In this document: piece after piece, positions 1 to 9,529 of the stretch
Layout of the letters: each line of letters begins with the position of its first letter
Numbering within the stretch: the stretch's first letter is position 1
Assembly (NCBI RefSeq): GCF_023337795.1
Contig: NZ_JALIRS010000007.1
Span: forward strand, 62,001 to 126,000
DNA from: Lysinibacillus sp. BPa_S21
Lineage (GTDB): Bacteria > Bacillota > Bacilli > Bacillales_A > Planococcaceae
Direction of reading: 5' to 3'
Length of the DNA: 64,000 nucleotides
Made by a program: the position numbers and the translations under genes
Notes under the pieces: generated by a model
Databases searched by the model: none
What the model saw: the letters and a program-made list of their open reading frames with translations, nothing else
What the model was told of the DNA's origin: nothing

Positions 1-723
1 AACTTGGTCACGGAATTTCTTTACCATATCTGCATTATAATCAATGCGATTCATACGAATATAACCAAGCTCAACATAGTTTTTATAACCTAATTTAACG
101 GCAATTTCATGACGCACCTTCACAAGTTCATCATATAGTCGATCAAATTCCCCTTCATGCTCGGCAAAAAAGCCAAAACGTGCATCCGTTGCTGCCTTAC
201 GCATTTCACGATCAGTAGACTCTGCATATGGGCCAAGCTGAGCAAGCGTTAATGTTTCACCATTAAAGTCAATTTGCGCTGAGGCAACTAGTTTATTATA
301 TTCTGAAACAAGCTTGTTCTCCTTTTGCATTAGATCAATGACTACAGGTGAAAAGCCCTTAATTTGATACGTCGCTAAATCAAATAATTGCTGACCCCAT
401 TTTTCTTCTAACTGCTCACGGAATGGTGAAGCGATGAGTGCTTTATAATATTCTGTTGTTACCTCTTCCAACTCTGGCCCAACCTCGTCAAAATAATCGC
501 GTTCTGCATGATAAAACTCATCATTAGTATCGATAGAAGCACGAATGTACACTAAGTTCGCCATCGTAGCATAGTCATTACTCAATTCGTTTAATTTCTC
601 AATTATTTCACTTTGCTCGTCCATCGTTTGTGCATTTTTAAATTGGTCAATTAAAGATAATTGTTGCTCCTTCATTGCCTCGATATTCGGACGGCTGTAC
701 GCATAGTCTTTAAACGTTTTCAT
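1..723 (-). CDS. M3 family oligoendopeptidase (PepF-like), 3' part outside the window
   Basis: Read on the minus strand from an ATG at 723-721 and open to the window edge, so only the first 241 residues are present. The protein begins MKTFKDYAYSRPNIEAMK and has the long helical N-terminal lobe of M3B oligoendopeptidases; I recognise stretches such as DATDARFGFF-like (AATDARFGFFAEHEGEFD) and KLGYKNYVELGYIRMNR. These cytosolic zinc peptidases cleave short peptides. The HEXXH zinc motif lies beyond the window, so catalytic competence cannot be checked. A purine-rich ribosome site (AGAGGGG) precedes the start. Family assignment is by recalled resemblance. Confidence 0.85.
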   Translation of the reverse strand, partial: MKTFKDYAYSRPNIEAMKEQQLSLIDQFKNAQTMDEQSEIIEKLNELSNDYATMANLVYIRASIDTNDEFYHAERDYFDEVGPELEEVTTEYYKALIASPFREQLEEKWGQQLFDLATYQIKGFSPVVIDLMQKENKLVSEYNKLVASAQIDFNGETLTLAQLGPYAESTDREMRKAATDARFGFFAEHEGEFDRLYDELVKVRHEIAVKLGYKNYVELGYIRMNRIDYNADMVKKFRDQV

Positions 724-797
724 AGAAATCCCCTCTTTCTGTCATATACCCCGTTATGTTTCTATTATATGCCAAATCTATATTATTAAGAAATAAA

Positions 798-1373
798 TTA
801 ATAGCCAAATATATATGTTTTTAATAATGCTGCCTTTTCCCGTAGCGTTAACTTCAATTCCACCGATTTTGGCGTTTTTGCCGCAACGACATCTACTTCA
901 AAACCTAAAGATTCAGCTAAAAATTTTGCACGCTTTAAATGAAAATCATTAGAGAGAATCGTAATTTTCTTCATTTCCTTAGGTAAAAGTTCTTTAGAAA
1001 ATAATAAGTTCTCATAAGTCGAAGTAGATTGGTCTTCTACTACTATTCTATCAGTCTCAATGCCATTGTCCTGTAGGTATTTAAGCATTACAGAAGCCTC
1101 AGTACGATCCTCGTCTTCCCCTTTTCCACCTGATACAATTACTTTTACATGAGGATACTTTTTTAAATACTTTACAGCCTCCTCTAATCTATTTTGCAAA
1201 GAAAGCGATGGAATTCCACCCGGCTTTACCTTTGCCCCCAGGACAATCATGTATGCAGCTGTTCCATCTGCAGCTGGCTGGACACCTTGTCTAATCTCCT
1301 CACCGAGCCAAATATAAACAACAATGCCCATAGCAAGTAGTATAATCCCTAACCTCGTTACCCATTTCTTCAT
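798..1373 (-). CDS. YdcF/SanA-like DUF218 membrane-anchored protein
   Basis: 191 residues with one N-terminal membrane helix (about 7-24) followed by a DUF218 domain. Typical family marks are IVLGAKVKPGG near residue 43, IVSGGKGEDEDRTEA around 80-94 and the DQSTSTYENLLFS stretch. Members act at the envelope, and some (SanA, ElyC) affect barrier function or cell-wall precursor metabolism; the exact reaction is unknown. AGGGGAGGTGAATC before the ATG is a strong ribosome site. It stands alone between pepF and a chemoreceptor gene, all on the same strand. Confidence 0.8.
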   Translation of the reverse strand: MKKWVTRLGIILLAMGIVVYIWLGEEIRQGVQPAADGTAAYMIVLGAKVKPGGIPSLSLQNRLEEAVKYLKKYPHVKVIVSGGKGEDEDRTEASVMLKYLQDNGIETDRIVVEDQSTSTYENLLFSKELLPKEMKKITILSNDFHLKRAKFLAESLGFEVDVVAAKTPKSVELKLTLREKAALLKTYIFGY

Positions 1374-1417
1374 GATTCACCTCCCCTTTACCAATTATTA
1401 ACGTAAGGTAAAGAAAA

Positions 1418-1453
1418 AGGATGCTTGTACTAGAATTACTGTACAAACATCCT
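1418..1453 (-). terminator. Rho-independent terminator after the chemoreceptor gene
   Basis: A 13-bp stem (AGGATGCTTGTAC with GTACAAACATCCT, one mismatch) lies just past the stop at 1460. On the minus strand it is followed by CTTTTTCTTT. Confidence 0.8.
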
Positions 1454-1459
1454 GATTGA

Positions 1460-3202
1460 TTATCTTAATACAAAGCGCTTAATAGATTCCTGTAACGCCG
1501 TTATTTCATCTGTTAAATCACTAGAAGATTCACTAACAAGCTGAATGGCACGTTGTTGTTCATCAACAGATGCCGTTACCTCCTCTGATGCAGCAGCATT
1601 TTTCTCACTAATCATCGCAATACTTTCGATAGATCGCATAATATAATCCTTTGAGCTATTCAAGTGTTCTACTCCCTCAGTCATTTCCCCAATGACTGAA
1701 ATAATTTTCTCTACGGACAATTCTATTTCCTTAAATGATGCCTCTGTTACGGCAACCGAATCATTTTGCTCACGAACAATAACGTTTGTTTTCTTCATTT
1801 CATCGTTCACTAAATTCGTTTCGCTTTCAATCCCCTTTAAGGTTGTATGCACTAGCTCAGTTGCTACAGATGTTTGATCTGCTAGCTTACGTACCTCCTC
1901 TGCAACAACCGCAAAGCCCTTGCCATGCTCACCAGCTCTAGCTGCCTCTATAGATGCATTCAATGCAAGTAGATTCGTCTGATCAGAAATTTCGGTAATG
2001 GTACCGACAATACCCTCAATTTCCCTTACTTTCACAATTAAGCTATTAAATACAGCATGCACATTATTAATCAATTCTGAAGACTCGTGTGATTTCTCTT
2101 TTAAGCCATTTAAATTTATAAGCCCCTCTTGATTTGTTCGCTTCATATGTCGAGATGCATCAAGCATTACTTCATTTTTGTTATGCAATCCTTCAATCTG
2201 CTGGGCGAAATCGATGGTTGTTTTATTCGTATCCTCAGCATCTGAAGCTTGCTTTACTGCACCATCTGAGACCTCATTTATCGCTTTTACAATTGTATCT
2301 CCATAAGCGTTAGTTTCCTCTGCCACAGATGTTAAATTTGACGACGTCGACTGAATTTCTACAATAGCTTCCTCTACATCTGTAATTAATGTTTTCAGTT
2401 GATCAACCATTTCATTAAAGCCTTCATTTAATTGACCGATCTCATCTGTGCGTTGTAGATGTTCAATTTCCACAGTTAAATTCCCCTTTGCTACCTCCCG
2501 CACACGTTTTGATAACTTTTTAACAGGTAAAGCTAAGTGTCTTGAAACCATGATGACAACTACAGCACCTATAATAATGGCACCTAATAATGTAATACCA
2601 ATAACGAGTAATAGTGAATTAGCTTCTTTATTAAAGTCTTGCATATATGTACCTGACACAACGATCCATCCCCAATTAGGATCCTTTGCAGAATAAATTA
2701 TTTTATCAGCTAATACATCTTGACCCGGTAGCTCAAACTCATATTGTGTATACCCTCCACCAGCAAGTGCCTTTTCAGTCACTTCTCGAATAAAATAATT
2801 GCCACTACTATCTTGATCGTTCCATAGGCTGTCCCCTTCCCGAGTCGGATGGGTAGTTAATGTTCCTTTATCATCTAAAACATATATGTATCCATACTCC
2901 CCCAAGTCTCCAGGATAATTAATCGGCCTCTTTCCTTCACTATCCTTTGGTCCTAGAAACGCCTCCCGCACTCGCTCCTGTGCGACTTCTAAAGAAATGT
3001 CGCCCCTCTTAACACTCTCATTCGTAAGCTCAATTAATTGCAAAGAAGATTCAACACTATTTTTAATAACTTGTTTGCCAATATCCTCCATACCTTTTTT
3101 TGCTTTTTCATAACTGACTAAACCTATGACTAAGCTAGGCACAATTAAAAGCGCTAATGAAATAATAATTAATTTCCCCTGTATCGAACGTGTAAACTTC
3201 AT
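1460..3202 (-). CDS. Methyl-accepting chemotaxis protein with Cache sensor
   Basis: 580 residues in the classical order: membrane helix (about 11-30), an extracellular single-Cache sensor (about 35-190) with [17 protein letters not shown] and [13 protein letters not shown], a second helix (about 197-219), HAMP, then the cytoplasmic signalling coiled coil. The hairpin tip is clear in [21 protein letters not shown]. Such receptors bind small carboxylates or similar ligands outside and control CheA. No chemotaxis partners are adjacent, so it is an orphan receptor gene. Ligand not predictable from sequence alone. Confidence 0.92.
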   Translation of the reverse strand: MKFTRSIQGKLIIISLALLIVPSLVIGLVSYEKAKKGMEDIGKQVIKNSVESSLQLIELTNESVKRGDISLEVAQERVREAFLGPKDSEGKRPINYPGDLGEYGYIYVLDDKGTLTTHPTREGDSLWNDQDSSGNYFIREVTEKALAGGGYTQYEFELPGQDVLADKIIYSAKDPNWGWIVVSGTYMQDFNKEANSLLLVIGITLLGAIIIGAVVVIMVSRHLALPVKKLSKRVREVAKGNLTVEIEHLQRTDEIGQLNEGFNEMVDQLKTLITDVEEAIVEIQSTSSNLTSVAEETNAYGDTIVKAINEVSDGAVKQASDAEDTNKTTIDFAQQIEGLHNKNEVMLDASRHMKRTNQEGLINLNGLKEKSHESSELINNVHAVFNSLIVKVREIEGIVGTITEISDQTNLLALNASIEAARAGEHGKGFAVVAEEVRKLADQTSVATELVHTTLKGIESETNLVNDEMKKTNVIVREQNDSVAVTEASFKEIELSVEKIISVIGEMTEGVEHLNSSKDYIMRSIESIAMISEKNAAASEEVTASVDEQQRAIQLVSESSSDLTDEITALQESIKRFVLR

Positions 3203-3411
3203 GCTTTAGCCCCCCTTTTTTCTCTTCGTTCGCATGACTATTAATCTATATTATGTAATGATTTGAAATTTTTCACAATGGGTAAATCGTAATTTATGTA
3301 TGAATTATTCGACTTTTTACCCAAATATACTTTATTTCCTAATTTCCATTCCACTTAGCAATTTTTTGAAGGCGTTAGAAATAGGCTATTATACACATTT
3401 CAATCATGAAG

Positions 3412-3460
3412 AAAAAACTATCTTTCTACAAGGATATACCTTATAGAAAAATAGTTTTTT
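3412..3460. terminator. Bidirectional terminator-like hairpin
   Basis: Near-perfect inverted repeat flanked by an A-run on one side and a T-run on the other (AAAAAACTAT and ATAGTTTTTT at the ends). No converging gene needs it on the plus strand, so it may be a remnant. Confidence 0.55.
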
Positions 3461-3480
3461 GATTTTTATCGCAAAGCACT

Positions 3481-3530
3481 TATGTCTCGGCATAAGTGCG
3501 TCCGTAATCTGCTTTGCAAGAAGTTAAAAA
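3481..3530. repeat. Repeat family 2, short copy
   Basis: Shares the order CTCG-CATAA-GCGTC-...-GAAGTTAAAAA with copies at 23727, 30853, 53577 and 55158. Only the two ends are present and the middle is missing. Confidence 0.5.
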
Positions 3531-3555
3531 CCAGTAGCTTAATTTGCTACTGGTT
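3529..3555 (-). terminator. Terminator of yeeI
   Basis: AACCAGTAGC pairs with GCTACTGGTT 14 bases past the stop codon, with TTTTTAAC following on the minus strand. Confidence 0.8.
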
Positions 3556-3568
3556 TCATATGTTTATA

Positions 3569-4288
3569 TTATTCGCCTAAATCTGCGTTATGATAAACGT
3601 TTTGGACATCCTCTAAATCTTCTAGTGCATCAATTAGTTTTTCAAATTTCGCAATGTCGTCACCAGTTAATGCTACTTCTGTTTGTGGAAGCATTGAAAG
3701 CTCTGCTACTGTAAATTCTTGAATACCAGCAGCTTTAAGTGCTTCTTGTGCAGCAAAGAATTGGTCTGGCTCTGCATAAATAATGACAGCCTCATCTTCT
3801 TCTAAAATATCACGAGCATCAATATCTGCTTCCATTAAGATTTCAAGAACCTCATCTGCTGACTTACCTTCTAAACCGATAACTGCTGTTGAATCGAACA
3901 TGTAGGCAACAGATCCACTGACACCCATATTCCCATTGTTTTTACCAAACGCTGCACGTACATCAGAAGCAGTACGATTCACATTGTTTGTTAAGGCATC
4001 AACAATTAGCATAGTGCCGGCTGGTCCAAAACCTTCGTAACGTAATTCGTCGAAGTTTTCATCGCCGCCGCCTTTCGCTTTATCAATTGCTTTTTCAATA
4101 ATATGTTTAGGAACACTGTATGTTTTTGCTCGCTCAAGAACAACTTTAAGTGCACGGTTTGATTCTGGATCTGGCTCGCCTGATTTAGCTGCCACATAAA
4201 TTTCACGGCCAAATTTTGCATTGATACGGCTTGTGCTTTGGTCCTTAGACGCTTTCTTTTCTTTAATATTGTTCCACTTACGACCCAT
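3569..4288 (-). CDS. yeeI: YebC/PmpR-family regulator (YeeI type)
   Basis: The ATG at 4288 gives 239 residues beginning [16 protein letters not shown], the YeeI/YeeN hallmark; a GTG three codons upstream is possible but leaves no room for the AAAGAGAG ribosome site. Conserved stretches include [35 protein letters not shown] and [14 protein letters not shown]. Members were first described as DNA-binding regulators (PmpR), and YebC-type paralogues have since been linked to relief of ribosome stalling at proline-rich sites. Length matches the family. Monocistronic with its own terminator. Confidence 0.9.
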   Translation of the reverse strand: MGRKWNNIKEKKASKDQSTSRINAKFGREIYVAAKSGEPDPESNRALKVVLERAKTYSVPKHIIEKAIDKAKGGGDENFDELRYEGFGPAGTMLIVDALTNNVNRTASDVRAAFGKNNGNMGVSGSVAYMFDSTAVIGLEGKSADEVLEILMEADIDARDILEEDEAVIIYAEPDQFFAAQEALKAAGIQEFTVAELSMLPQTEVALTGDDIAKFEKLIDALEDLEDVQNVYHNADLGE

Positions 4289-4471
4289 AGTTTCCACTCT
4301 CTTTCAATGTTGAAGTTTATAAAAATCATAGATGCGCAGCTGCACATCTGTTAATGGTAATGAAATACGTATCGTATCTTTACTCTGCAAATAATAACAC
4401 AAATGATGCTTGCAAAGCTAGATATACCAATGTTTAAGGTCGGTTTTTGAAGAATAAAGTAAAAAATCAGA

Positions 4472-4737
4472 TCATCACCATAATGTGGGGTTGATTTCCG
4501 TTCCGGCTGGGCGCTTTGTTGCTGTCGCTTCGCTTTCGCACAGATAAAACATTGCCGCTGACGCTTCGCTTTCGCGCAGAAAACATTTGCCGCTGACGCT
4601 TCGCTTTCGCGCAGAGCAAAGCTTCCTGGGGGCGTCCGATGAGCCGCTGATCCCCAAGGAGTCGCCTAGCCTCCACTCCAATCAACTTATTTGCATAGCA
4701 TCAGTTCTAAATGTCATCCACACGTTATGGCGATCAT
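4472..4737. repeat. Repeat family 1, copy A (MITE-like nested palindrome)
   Basis: Ends are inverted: CCATAATGTGGGG on the left and the complement of CCATAACGTGTGG on the right. Inside, GTTGATTTCCGTTCCGGCTGG pairs imperfectly with the complement of CCAGCCTCCACTCCAATCAAC-type sequence near 4665-4685 (here CTAGCC). Between them are three tandem ~35-bp cassettes built on GCTGACGCTTCGCTTTCGC. Fills the whole yeeI/phosphatase gap. The short reading frames inside it are not credible genes. Confidence 0.8.
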
Positions 4738-4764
4738 CAAAAAAATTGTTTCAGTTGAGCCACT

Positions 4765-5229
4765 TTACAATTGTTTTTCTACTTTGATTTTTTCTAACAA
4801 TGCCCGACACCCTTCTAAAACTAGATCATAGGTCTCCTGAAAATCTCCTGTATAGTACGGATCAGGTACGTCTTTTCTATGGTCAGTTAAATCTAAAAAG
4901 CGGAAAATCTTTGGAGAATTGGGATTGCCAAGCATCGTTCGGATATTACGTATGTTGCTTTCATCCATTCCAATAATGTAATCAAATTTTTCAAAGTCCG
5001 CCTTTTGTAATTGTCGGCCCTGCATCCCTTTTGTTGAGATGCCATACTCTTTTAGCTTATCTTGTGTTCCCCTGTGTGGAGGTTCGCCAATATGCCAAGA
5101 GCTTGTAGCTGCCGAATCTACTTCGACTTTATGACTTAAATGCTCTCTTTCTACTAAATCACGCATGACCGCTTCAGCCATTGGTGATCGACATATATTC
5201 CCCAAACATACAAAAAGTACTCGAATCAT
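4765..5229 (-). CDS. yfkJ: Low molecular weight protein-tyrosine-phosphatase
   Basis: 154 residues. The catalytic loop C8-LGNIC-R14-S is at the N-terminus, and the general-acid Asp is D123 in DPYYTG, exactly where the family places it. The enzyme removes phosphate from phosphotyrosine (and in Bacillus possibly phosphoarginine, as for YwlE) through a cysteinyl intermediate in the cytosol. Length agrees with YfkJ (about 156) and sequence is closer to it than to YwlE, as far as memory allows. Isolated gene followed by repeat A. Confidence 0.9.
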   Translation of the reverse strand: MIRVLFVCLGNICRSPMAEAVMRDLVEREHLSHKVEVDSAATSSWHIGEPPHRGTQDKLKEYGISTKGMQGRQLQKADFEKFDYIIGMDESNIRNIRTMLGNPNSPKIFRFLDLTDHRKDVPDPYYTGDFQETYDLVLEGCRALLEKIKVEKQL

Positions 5230-5247
5230 TTTATATCCTCCTACAAC

Positions 5248-5282
5248 AAAGCACTCAAAATCAACTTGATTCTAAGTGCTTC
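5248..5282 (-). terminator. Possible terminator after the acyltransferase gene
   Basis: AAGCAC pairs with GTGCTT around an inner AATCAA/TTGATT stem. The T-run on the minus strand is weak (TTTGTTG). Confidence 0.45.
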
Positions 5283-5383
5283 TTAGTTGTCTCACATACT
5301 ACTGACAGAATCTTACTTCAAAGGATGTGAAAGCTTTTGTTTGTGTTCCTCACTAGGAGTTGTCCTACGCATGATGTTTCACT

Positions 5384-5992
5384 TTATTTCTTTGCCGCTG
5401 CAACTCGCTTCTCTAAATCTTCGGTTAATGCTACTAACTCATGCTCAAGGCGATGTGTAAATTCCTCGCGCCCTTCTTTACCTTTACCCGTTACATAAAA
5501 TGGCTCACCATAAATTAAATAACCTTTTCCACGTTTAAAGACATCCCCAGCATTACGTGCACCCACGTAAGCAGCCGGGACAATTTGCACTTTGGCTAAC
5601 TGTGCTATCGTAATTGCACCTTGCTTTAAATCTGAACCTTCCGCATTTCGCGTACCAGAAGGGAATATCCCAACAACTTTCCCTTCTTTCAATAACTGCG
5701 AAGGAATCTTAATAACGCTCGGTCCCGGATTTTCACGGTCAACCGGAAAAGCATTTAATCGCTCTATTAGCCAGCCAAGACCTTTTATATCAAACAATTG
5801 CTTTTTAGCCATAAAGTGAATTTCTCGAGGATATACTGCAACACCAAGATTTAAAATATCGACATAGCCCGTGTGTGTACATGCAATAATAAACCCACCT
5901 TCCTTCGGTAAGTTTTGCTCTTCATATACACGCGCTTTTGAACCCGTTAATTTCAAAATCACTTTGACAACATTTGCTATAAATTTATACAC
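5384..5992 (-). CDS. plsC: 1-acyl-sn-glycerol-3-phosphate acyltransferase (PlsC type)
   Basis: 202 residues of the LPLAT fold. The catalytic H40-TGYV-D45 (HX4D) is present, as is the substrate motif FPSGTR at 109-114, with Ser where most relatives have Glu; as I recall the B. subtilis enzyme YhdO also carries Ser, so this is not a defect. It acylates lysophosphatidate to phosphatidate at the inner membrane face. VDRENPGPS at about 83-91 fits the family. No coupled neighbours. Confidence 0.9.
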   Translation of the reverse strand: MYKFIANVVKVILKLTGSKARVYEEQNLPKEGGFIIACTHTGYVDILNLGVAVYPREIHFMAKKQLFDIKGLGWLIERLNAFPVDRENPGPSVIKIPSQLLKEGKVVGIFPSGTRNAEGSDLKQGAITIAQLAKVQIVPAAYVGARNAGDVFKRGKGYLIYGEPFYVTGKGKEGREEFTHRLEHELVALTEDLEKRVAAAKK

Positions 5993-6071
5993 TGTTTCAT
6001 TCCTACCTTATTCAATAGTTATTCTCATTGTAATCGAAAAGACCAGTATATCGCAATTGCATGTAAAATAA

Positions 6072-6908
6072 TTAAACCTTTCCCACTAATATATCAACAT
6101 CAATCGTAATTTCTTCTAACTGGATATCGGTTTCCTCTTTTTTATGCCAGCCCATCGGTGTCATTTCAAGCAATGCTGGTACAAGCTCTGTAGCTAACGG
6201 TACCGTATAAGTTATGCGTTCCACACTAACCTCAGCAAAGCTTTCTTTAAAGCGAGCAACTATTTGTTCATTCGAATACGACTCCTTAGTAGAATCTGCA
6301 TATAATTGCGCTCGAAGCTCCTGTAGATACCCGCTTTGAGGTACAACCTTAATAACACAACCATTCTGAGTTAATAGACGTTTAAATTCTTCGTAATTGG
6401 CAGGCGATAAAATATTTAATATAGCATCAAAGCTTGATTTGGCAAATGGGCTTTTCGCTAAATCACCAACACACCAAATTTGCTCTGGATAATGTCGGGC
6501 TGCAGCAAGTATGCCTTCCTTCGCTATATCAATACCAATGCCAATACAGTTATCTTGTTTATGCTCCATAATACGGGCTAAATGCGAACCCTCGCCACAC
6601 CCTGTATCTAGAACGGTTTCTGCATTAGCCATTAGCTCGCCGATTTTATCTTCTACTACATCATAGATACCACTATCGATAACTGCTTTTCGAGATTCAA
6701 AGAGATCTTTACTGTACTTCGAAACAGCACCATGTGTCAGCATATTGACATAGCCCTGCTTGGCAATATCAAAAGAATGATTTGAGGAACAAACTAATCT
6801 ACCTTGCTCAAAAACATCCATTGACTCCTGACAAATTGGACAAGCAAAAATCTTCATATTTTTAGTCATTAAGGCTGCCCCTGCAGCTCTTTTAGAAAGT
6901 GCCCCCAT
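6072..6908 (-). CDS. rlmA: 23S rRNA (guanine-N1)-methyltransferase, RlmA family
   Basis: The start at 6908 has GGAGG seven bases upstream and gives 278 residues. An N-terminal zinc ribbon is formed by CPICQESM, C and the nearby CSSNHSFD stretch, followed by a Rossmann methyltransferase with the SAM loop VLDTGCGEGSHL. This is the order seen in RlmA(I)/(II), which methylate G745/G748 of 23S rRNA. Its ATG overlaps the stop of the MATE gene (TAATG), so translation is probably coupled. Which guanine is modified cannot be told by eye. Confidence 0.85.
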   Translation of the reverse strand: MGALSKRAAGAALMTKNMKIFACPICQESMDVFEQGRLVCSSNHSFDIAKQGYVNMLTHGAVSKYSKDLFESRKAVIDSGIYDVVEDKIGELMANAETVLDTGCGEGSHLARIMEHKQDNCIGIGIDIAKEGILAAARHYPEQIWCVGDLAKSPFAKSSFDAILNILSPANYEEFKRLLTQNGCVIKVVPQSGYLQELRAQLYADSTKESYSNEQIVARFKESFAEVSVERITYTVPLATELVPALLEMTPMGWHKKEETDIQLEEITIDVDILVGKV

Positions 6909-8293
6909 TAATTTACCTCCTTCTGTTCTGTAGGTGAAACAAGTGCAAAACGCTCCCACTTACGACTTTTCCATCTAAAGTATACGATAATGGCCCGCAT
7001 CCATTCATCTGCCGAAATCGCCAGCCAAATACCTACTAACCCCCAATCCAACACGAAGACAAACAAGTACCCGAGTGGGAGGCTCATACATACCATTGAT
7101 AAGAAACCAATTTTCACTGGGAATCTTGCATCCCCTGAGGCACGCAACGAGTTTATAACGACAATATTCATCGTGCGCCCTGTTTCAAGTAAAATACTTA
7201 ACGCTAGGACAGATGCCCCGATAGCTATGACCTCTGGATTATCAGTAAAAACGTGCATAAGTTGCTTACGAAATATTGTCACAACCGCAACCATAGTTAT
7301 CGTAAAGGCAAAAGCTGCACGGACACTTATCCAAAGCTGACGGTACGCTTGATCTTTCTTACCAGCACCAACATTTCGCCCAATAATTATAGCTGTGCCT
7401 GTCCCGATTGCAATCGCAAATAAATACGTAAACATCGAAATATTCATGGCATATTGTCTTGCTGCCAGTGTTTCTGCGCCTAAATAGGTTGCATAATAAA
7501 GGAAGACAATCTGACAGAACTGATAAAGTACCTGCTCAAATGCTGACGGTAAACCTATATTTAATATTTTTCGAACATATTCCTTTGAAAACTCGAAGTA
7601 ATATTCTAGCTTCACTCTTACTTCCATGACTTGATACAACAGCCAGAAAAACACAACAACTGCTAATCCCCTACTGACAACCGAGGAAATAGCCGCACCT
7701 TTTACACCTAACTCCGGCATTCCTAAGTTACCAAAGATTAAACCGTAATTTAAGATAACGTGTAGCACATTCATCCCTAGTGATACATACATCGTTTGCT
7801 TTGTCCATCCATGTACACGGATAATCGCGGCTAGCGCATTTATAATCGCCTGTAAAAAAATAAAGCTTCCTATAATTATTAAATAGCTTTGAGCGTATTT
7901 AAGCACTTCTCCCTGCAAGTTCATCATGGACATTAAATGACTTGAAAAGAAGAAAAATAAGATACTCATCAGTAATCCAACGACCAAATTCATCGTTACT
8001 GCTAAAGCGGAAATCTTCGCAGCCTCAAAAAAGCGCCTTGAACCTAAATATTGAGATACAACAATGGAAGCACCATTACCCACTACCTCAAGTATTAAAA
8101 TTGCAATATGAATATATTGATTGGCCGCACCAACCCCTGATACAGCATTATCTGATAAAGCACTGAGCATAAAAGTATCGGCTAGTCCCATTAACATAAA
8201 TAAAAATACTTCTAAAAATATAGGCCATGTTAAATGGAATAAACTTAACTTATTTGTTTCTTTTATATCACTTTCTCTTAATGCATCTCCCAA
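6908..8293 (-). CDS. MATE family multidrug/Na+ efflux transporter
   Basis: 461 residues, about twelve membrane helices in two similar halves, as in NorM-type MATE pumps (for example FLFMLMGLADTFMLSAL near the start and NIGLPSAFEQVLYQ at the start of the second half). The only in-frame start I find is TTG at 8293, with AGGAG 12 bases upstream, a weak arrangement suggesting modest or controlled translation. Cotranscribed and translationally coupled with rlmA; some RlmA-type methylations confer macrolide tolerance, so a shared defence role is conceivable but inferred. A GC-rich 250-base leader precedes it. Confidence 0.9.
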   Translation of the reverse strand: MGDALRESDIKETNKLSLFHLTWPIFLEVFLFMLMGLADTFMLSALSDNAVSGVGAANQYIHIAILILEVVGNGASIVVSQYLGSRRFFEAAKISALAVTMNLVVGLLMSILFFFFSSHLMSMMNLQGEVLKYAQSYLIIIGSFIFLQAIINALAAIIRVHGWTKQTMYVSLGMNVLHVILNYGLIFGNLGMPELGVKGAAISSVVSRGLAVVVFFWLLYQVMEVRVKLEYYFEFSKEYVRKILNIGLPSAFEQVLYQFCQIVFLYYATYLGAETLAARQYAMNISMFTYLFAIAIGTGTAIIIGRNVGAGKKDQAYRQLWISVRAAFAFTITMVAVVTIFRKQLMHVFTDNPEVIAIGASVLALSILLETGRTMNIVVINSLRASGDARFPVKIGFLSMVCMSLPLGYLFVFVLDWGLVGIWLAISADEWMRAIIVYFRWKSRKWERFALVSPTEQKEVN

Positions 8294-8634
8294 TACTTTT
8301 CACTTCTCCTATACGCTTCATAAAGATTTTGCGGGCAGTCAGTCGGCAAGCTGCCAATTTTGACGGACCTCTTTCCGTCACCCTGCCTTTTCAATCAGCT
8401 GCTTCGACCCGTTCATTCGTCGCTCTGACTTCTTTCCGCCACGTCGGCCCCGTTCTAAACGCTGCAGCTCAGAATTGGACTTGTCCTTATAAGGTGAACG
8501 TTTTGTTCCTGACGCTGCGCTTTCGGTACAGATTAACACATGACAAAAATATATAGTATCTTACTATAGATCTTTAGGCTACTATAATACGGCAAAAAAA
8601 TCCCTCTCACAATTTTATGTGAAAGGGCTTCTTA
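8294..8634. other. GC-rich structured leader or repeat upstream of the MATE gene
   Basis: About 8330-8530 is clearly richer in G+C than its surroundings. It contains a hairpin GACGGA-N6-TCCGTC (8361-8380), possible GCTGC/GCAGC long pairing, and one copy of the cassette seen in repeat family 1 (CTGACGCTGCGCTTTCGGTAC, around 8508). A 53-codon reading frame (GTG 8539 to TGA 8378, minus) rich in Arg and Lys also lies in it. I do not recognise a known riboswitch class. Confidence 0.45.
8594..8627 (-). terminator. Terminator of the tyrosine phosphatase gene
   Basis: CCCTCTCACA pairs with TGTGAAAGGG, then TTTTTTT on the minus strand, just past the stop at 8635. Confidence 0.85.
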
Positions 8635-9402
8635 TCATTTTAAGCAATAGTCCTGTAATTGCTTACGTTTTTCTATCGTTAAGTCAAACTCTTGCTCTAA
8701 AAAAGCGATCTTAGAGCCATATCGGTTGTCCATTGCATCAAATGCCGCTTGTAAATAGTCCTCACGGGCAGACATCAATGCGTAAAATTGCTGTAATTCT
8801 CGATCGTTATAATCTTGCTGAATGGTCTGAGCCATTCGTTCTACTAAGGGACTTAAATGTACGTTTGTATCTAAATAGTCCTCCATTATCGTTTCCTCAG
8901 GTACATCTAAAGCAAGTAAAATAAGTGCACTACCAATACCTGTTCGATCCTTCCCGACCGCACAATGATGAACAAGGCCTAAGTTTTCAGGATGTTGAAT
9001 CGTTGCCATTAACCTTTTAAATGAGTCATTGTTAAAAGGCATTTGTGCATAAAATTCTCGGAACATCTCTGTGCTTACAACTTTATAAAAATCCTTTCCA
9101 CCAGTGTTTGTAGGCATCTCAAAAGCATGATTTCCCTTCGCTGGAATTTGAATATACTCAGCTTGTGTGAATACCGGATTTGGATTATTTTGAGCCTCAT
9201 GATTGTCTCGATAATCAAAAATTGTTTTCACACCTAGTGTTTCAAATAGCTCCTTATCCGCTTTCGTCATTTTACCAAGTGCTGCTGAGCGATAAATCAA
9301 ACCATTCTTAACTACGCGCCCATCCCTCGACTTATAACCACCCATATCACGAAAATTATAAACTGCCTCAAACGGAATAATCTTCATATCAAACTGTTTC
9401 AC
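8635..9402 (-). CDS. Protein-tyrosine/serine phosphatase (Y_phosphatase3)
   Basis: 255 residues. The P-loop H146-C147-AVGKD-R153-TG matches the HCxxGKDRTG motif of IphP/LipA-type phosphatases, some of which also act on phosphoinositides. The N-terminal NFRDMGGY and FDYRD motifs are also typical. It starts at GTG 9402 with AGAGGTG six bases upstream; an internal ATG five codons later has no better ribosome site. Substrate unknown; cytosolic because no signal peptide is visible. Confidence 0.88.
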   Translation of the reverse strand: MKQFDMKIIPFEAVYNFRDMGGYKSRDGRVVKNGLIYRSAALGKMTKADKELFETLGVKTIFDYRDNHEAQNNPNPVFTQAEYIQIPAKGNHAFEMPTNTGGKDFYKVVSTEMFREFYAQMPFNNDSFKRLMATIQHPENLGLVHHCAVGKDRTGIGSALILLALDVPEETIMEDYLDTNVHLSPLVERMAQTIQQDYNDRELQQFYALMSAREDYLQAAFDAMDNRYGSKIAFLEQEFDLTIEKRKQLQDYCLK

Positions 9403-9529
9403 TCACCGCACCTCTTCCTATTAGCAAGCATACTTAGTTCTATTTTATAGAACAATTCGATATAATACCAATTTTCGCACTAGGGAATGTCATACACTAA
9501 TTCGAGCGATGAGGAGGGGGTGACCGTGA

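Larger units (their letters stand above)
3203..3568. other. Intergenic region between mcp and yeeI
   Basis: Contains the upstream region of the chemoreceptor gene, a strong hairpin at 3412-3460, a short member of repeat family 2 (3481-3530) and the yeeI terminator. I found no convincing SigD promoter. Confidence 0.5.

Noticed and set aside
4467-4787. Several short frames in both strands
   Set aside because: They lie in repeat family 1, and their repeated peptides follow from the tandem cassettes.
5384-5992. PlsC with Ser in the FPEGTR motif as an inactive enzyme
   Set aside because: As I recall the B. subtilis homologue YhdO also has FPSGTR, and HX4D is intact.
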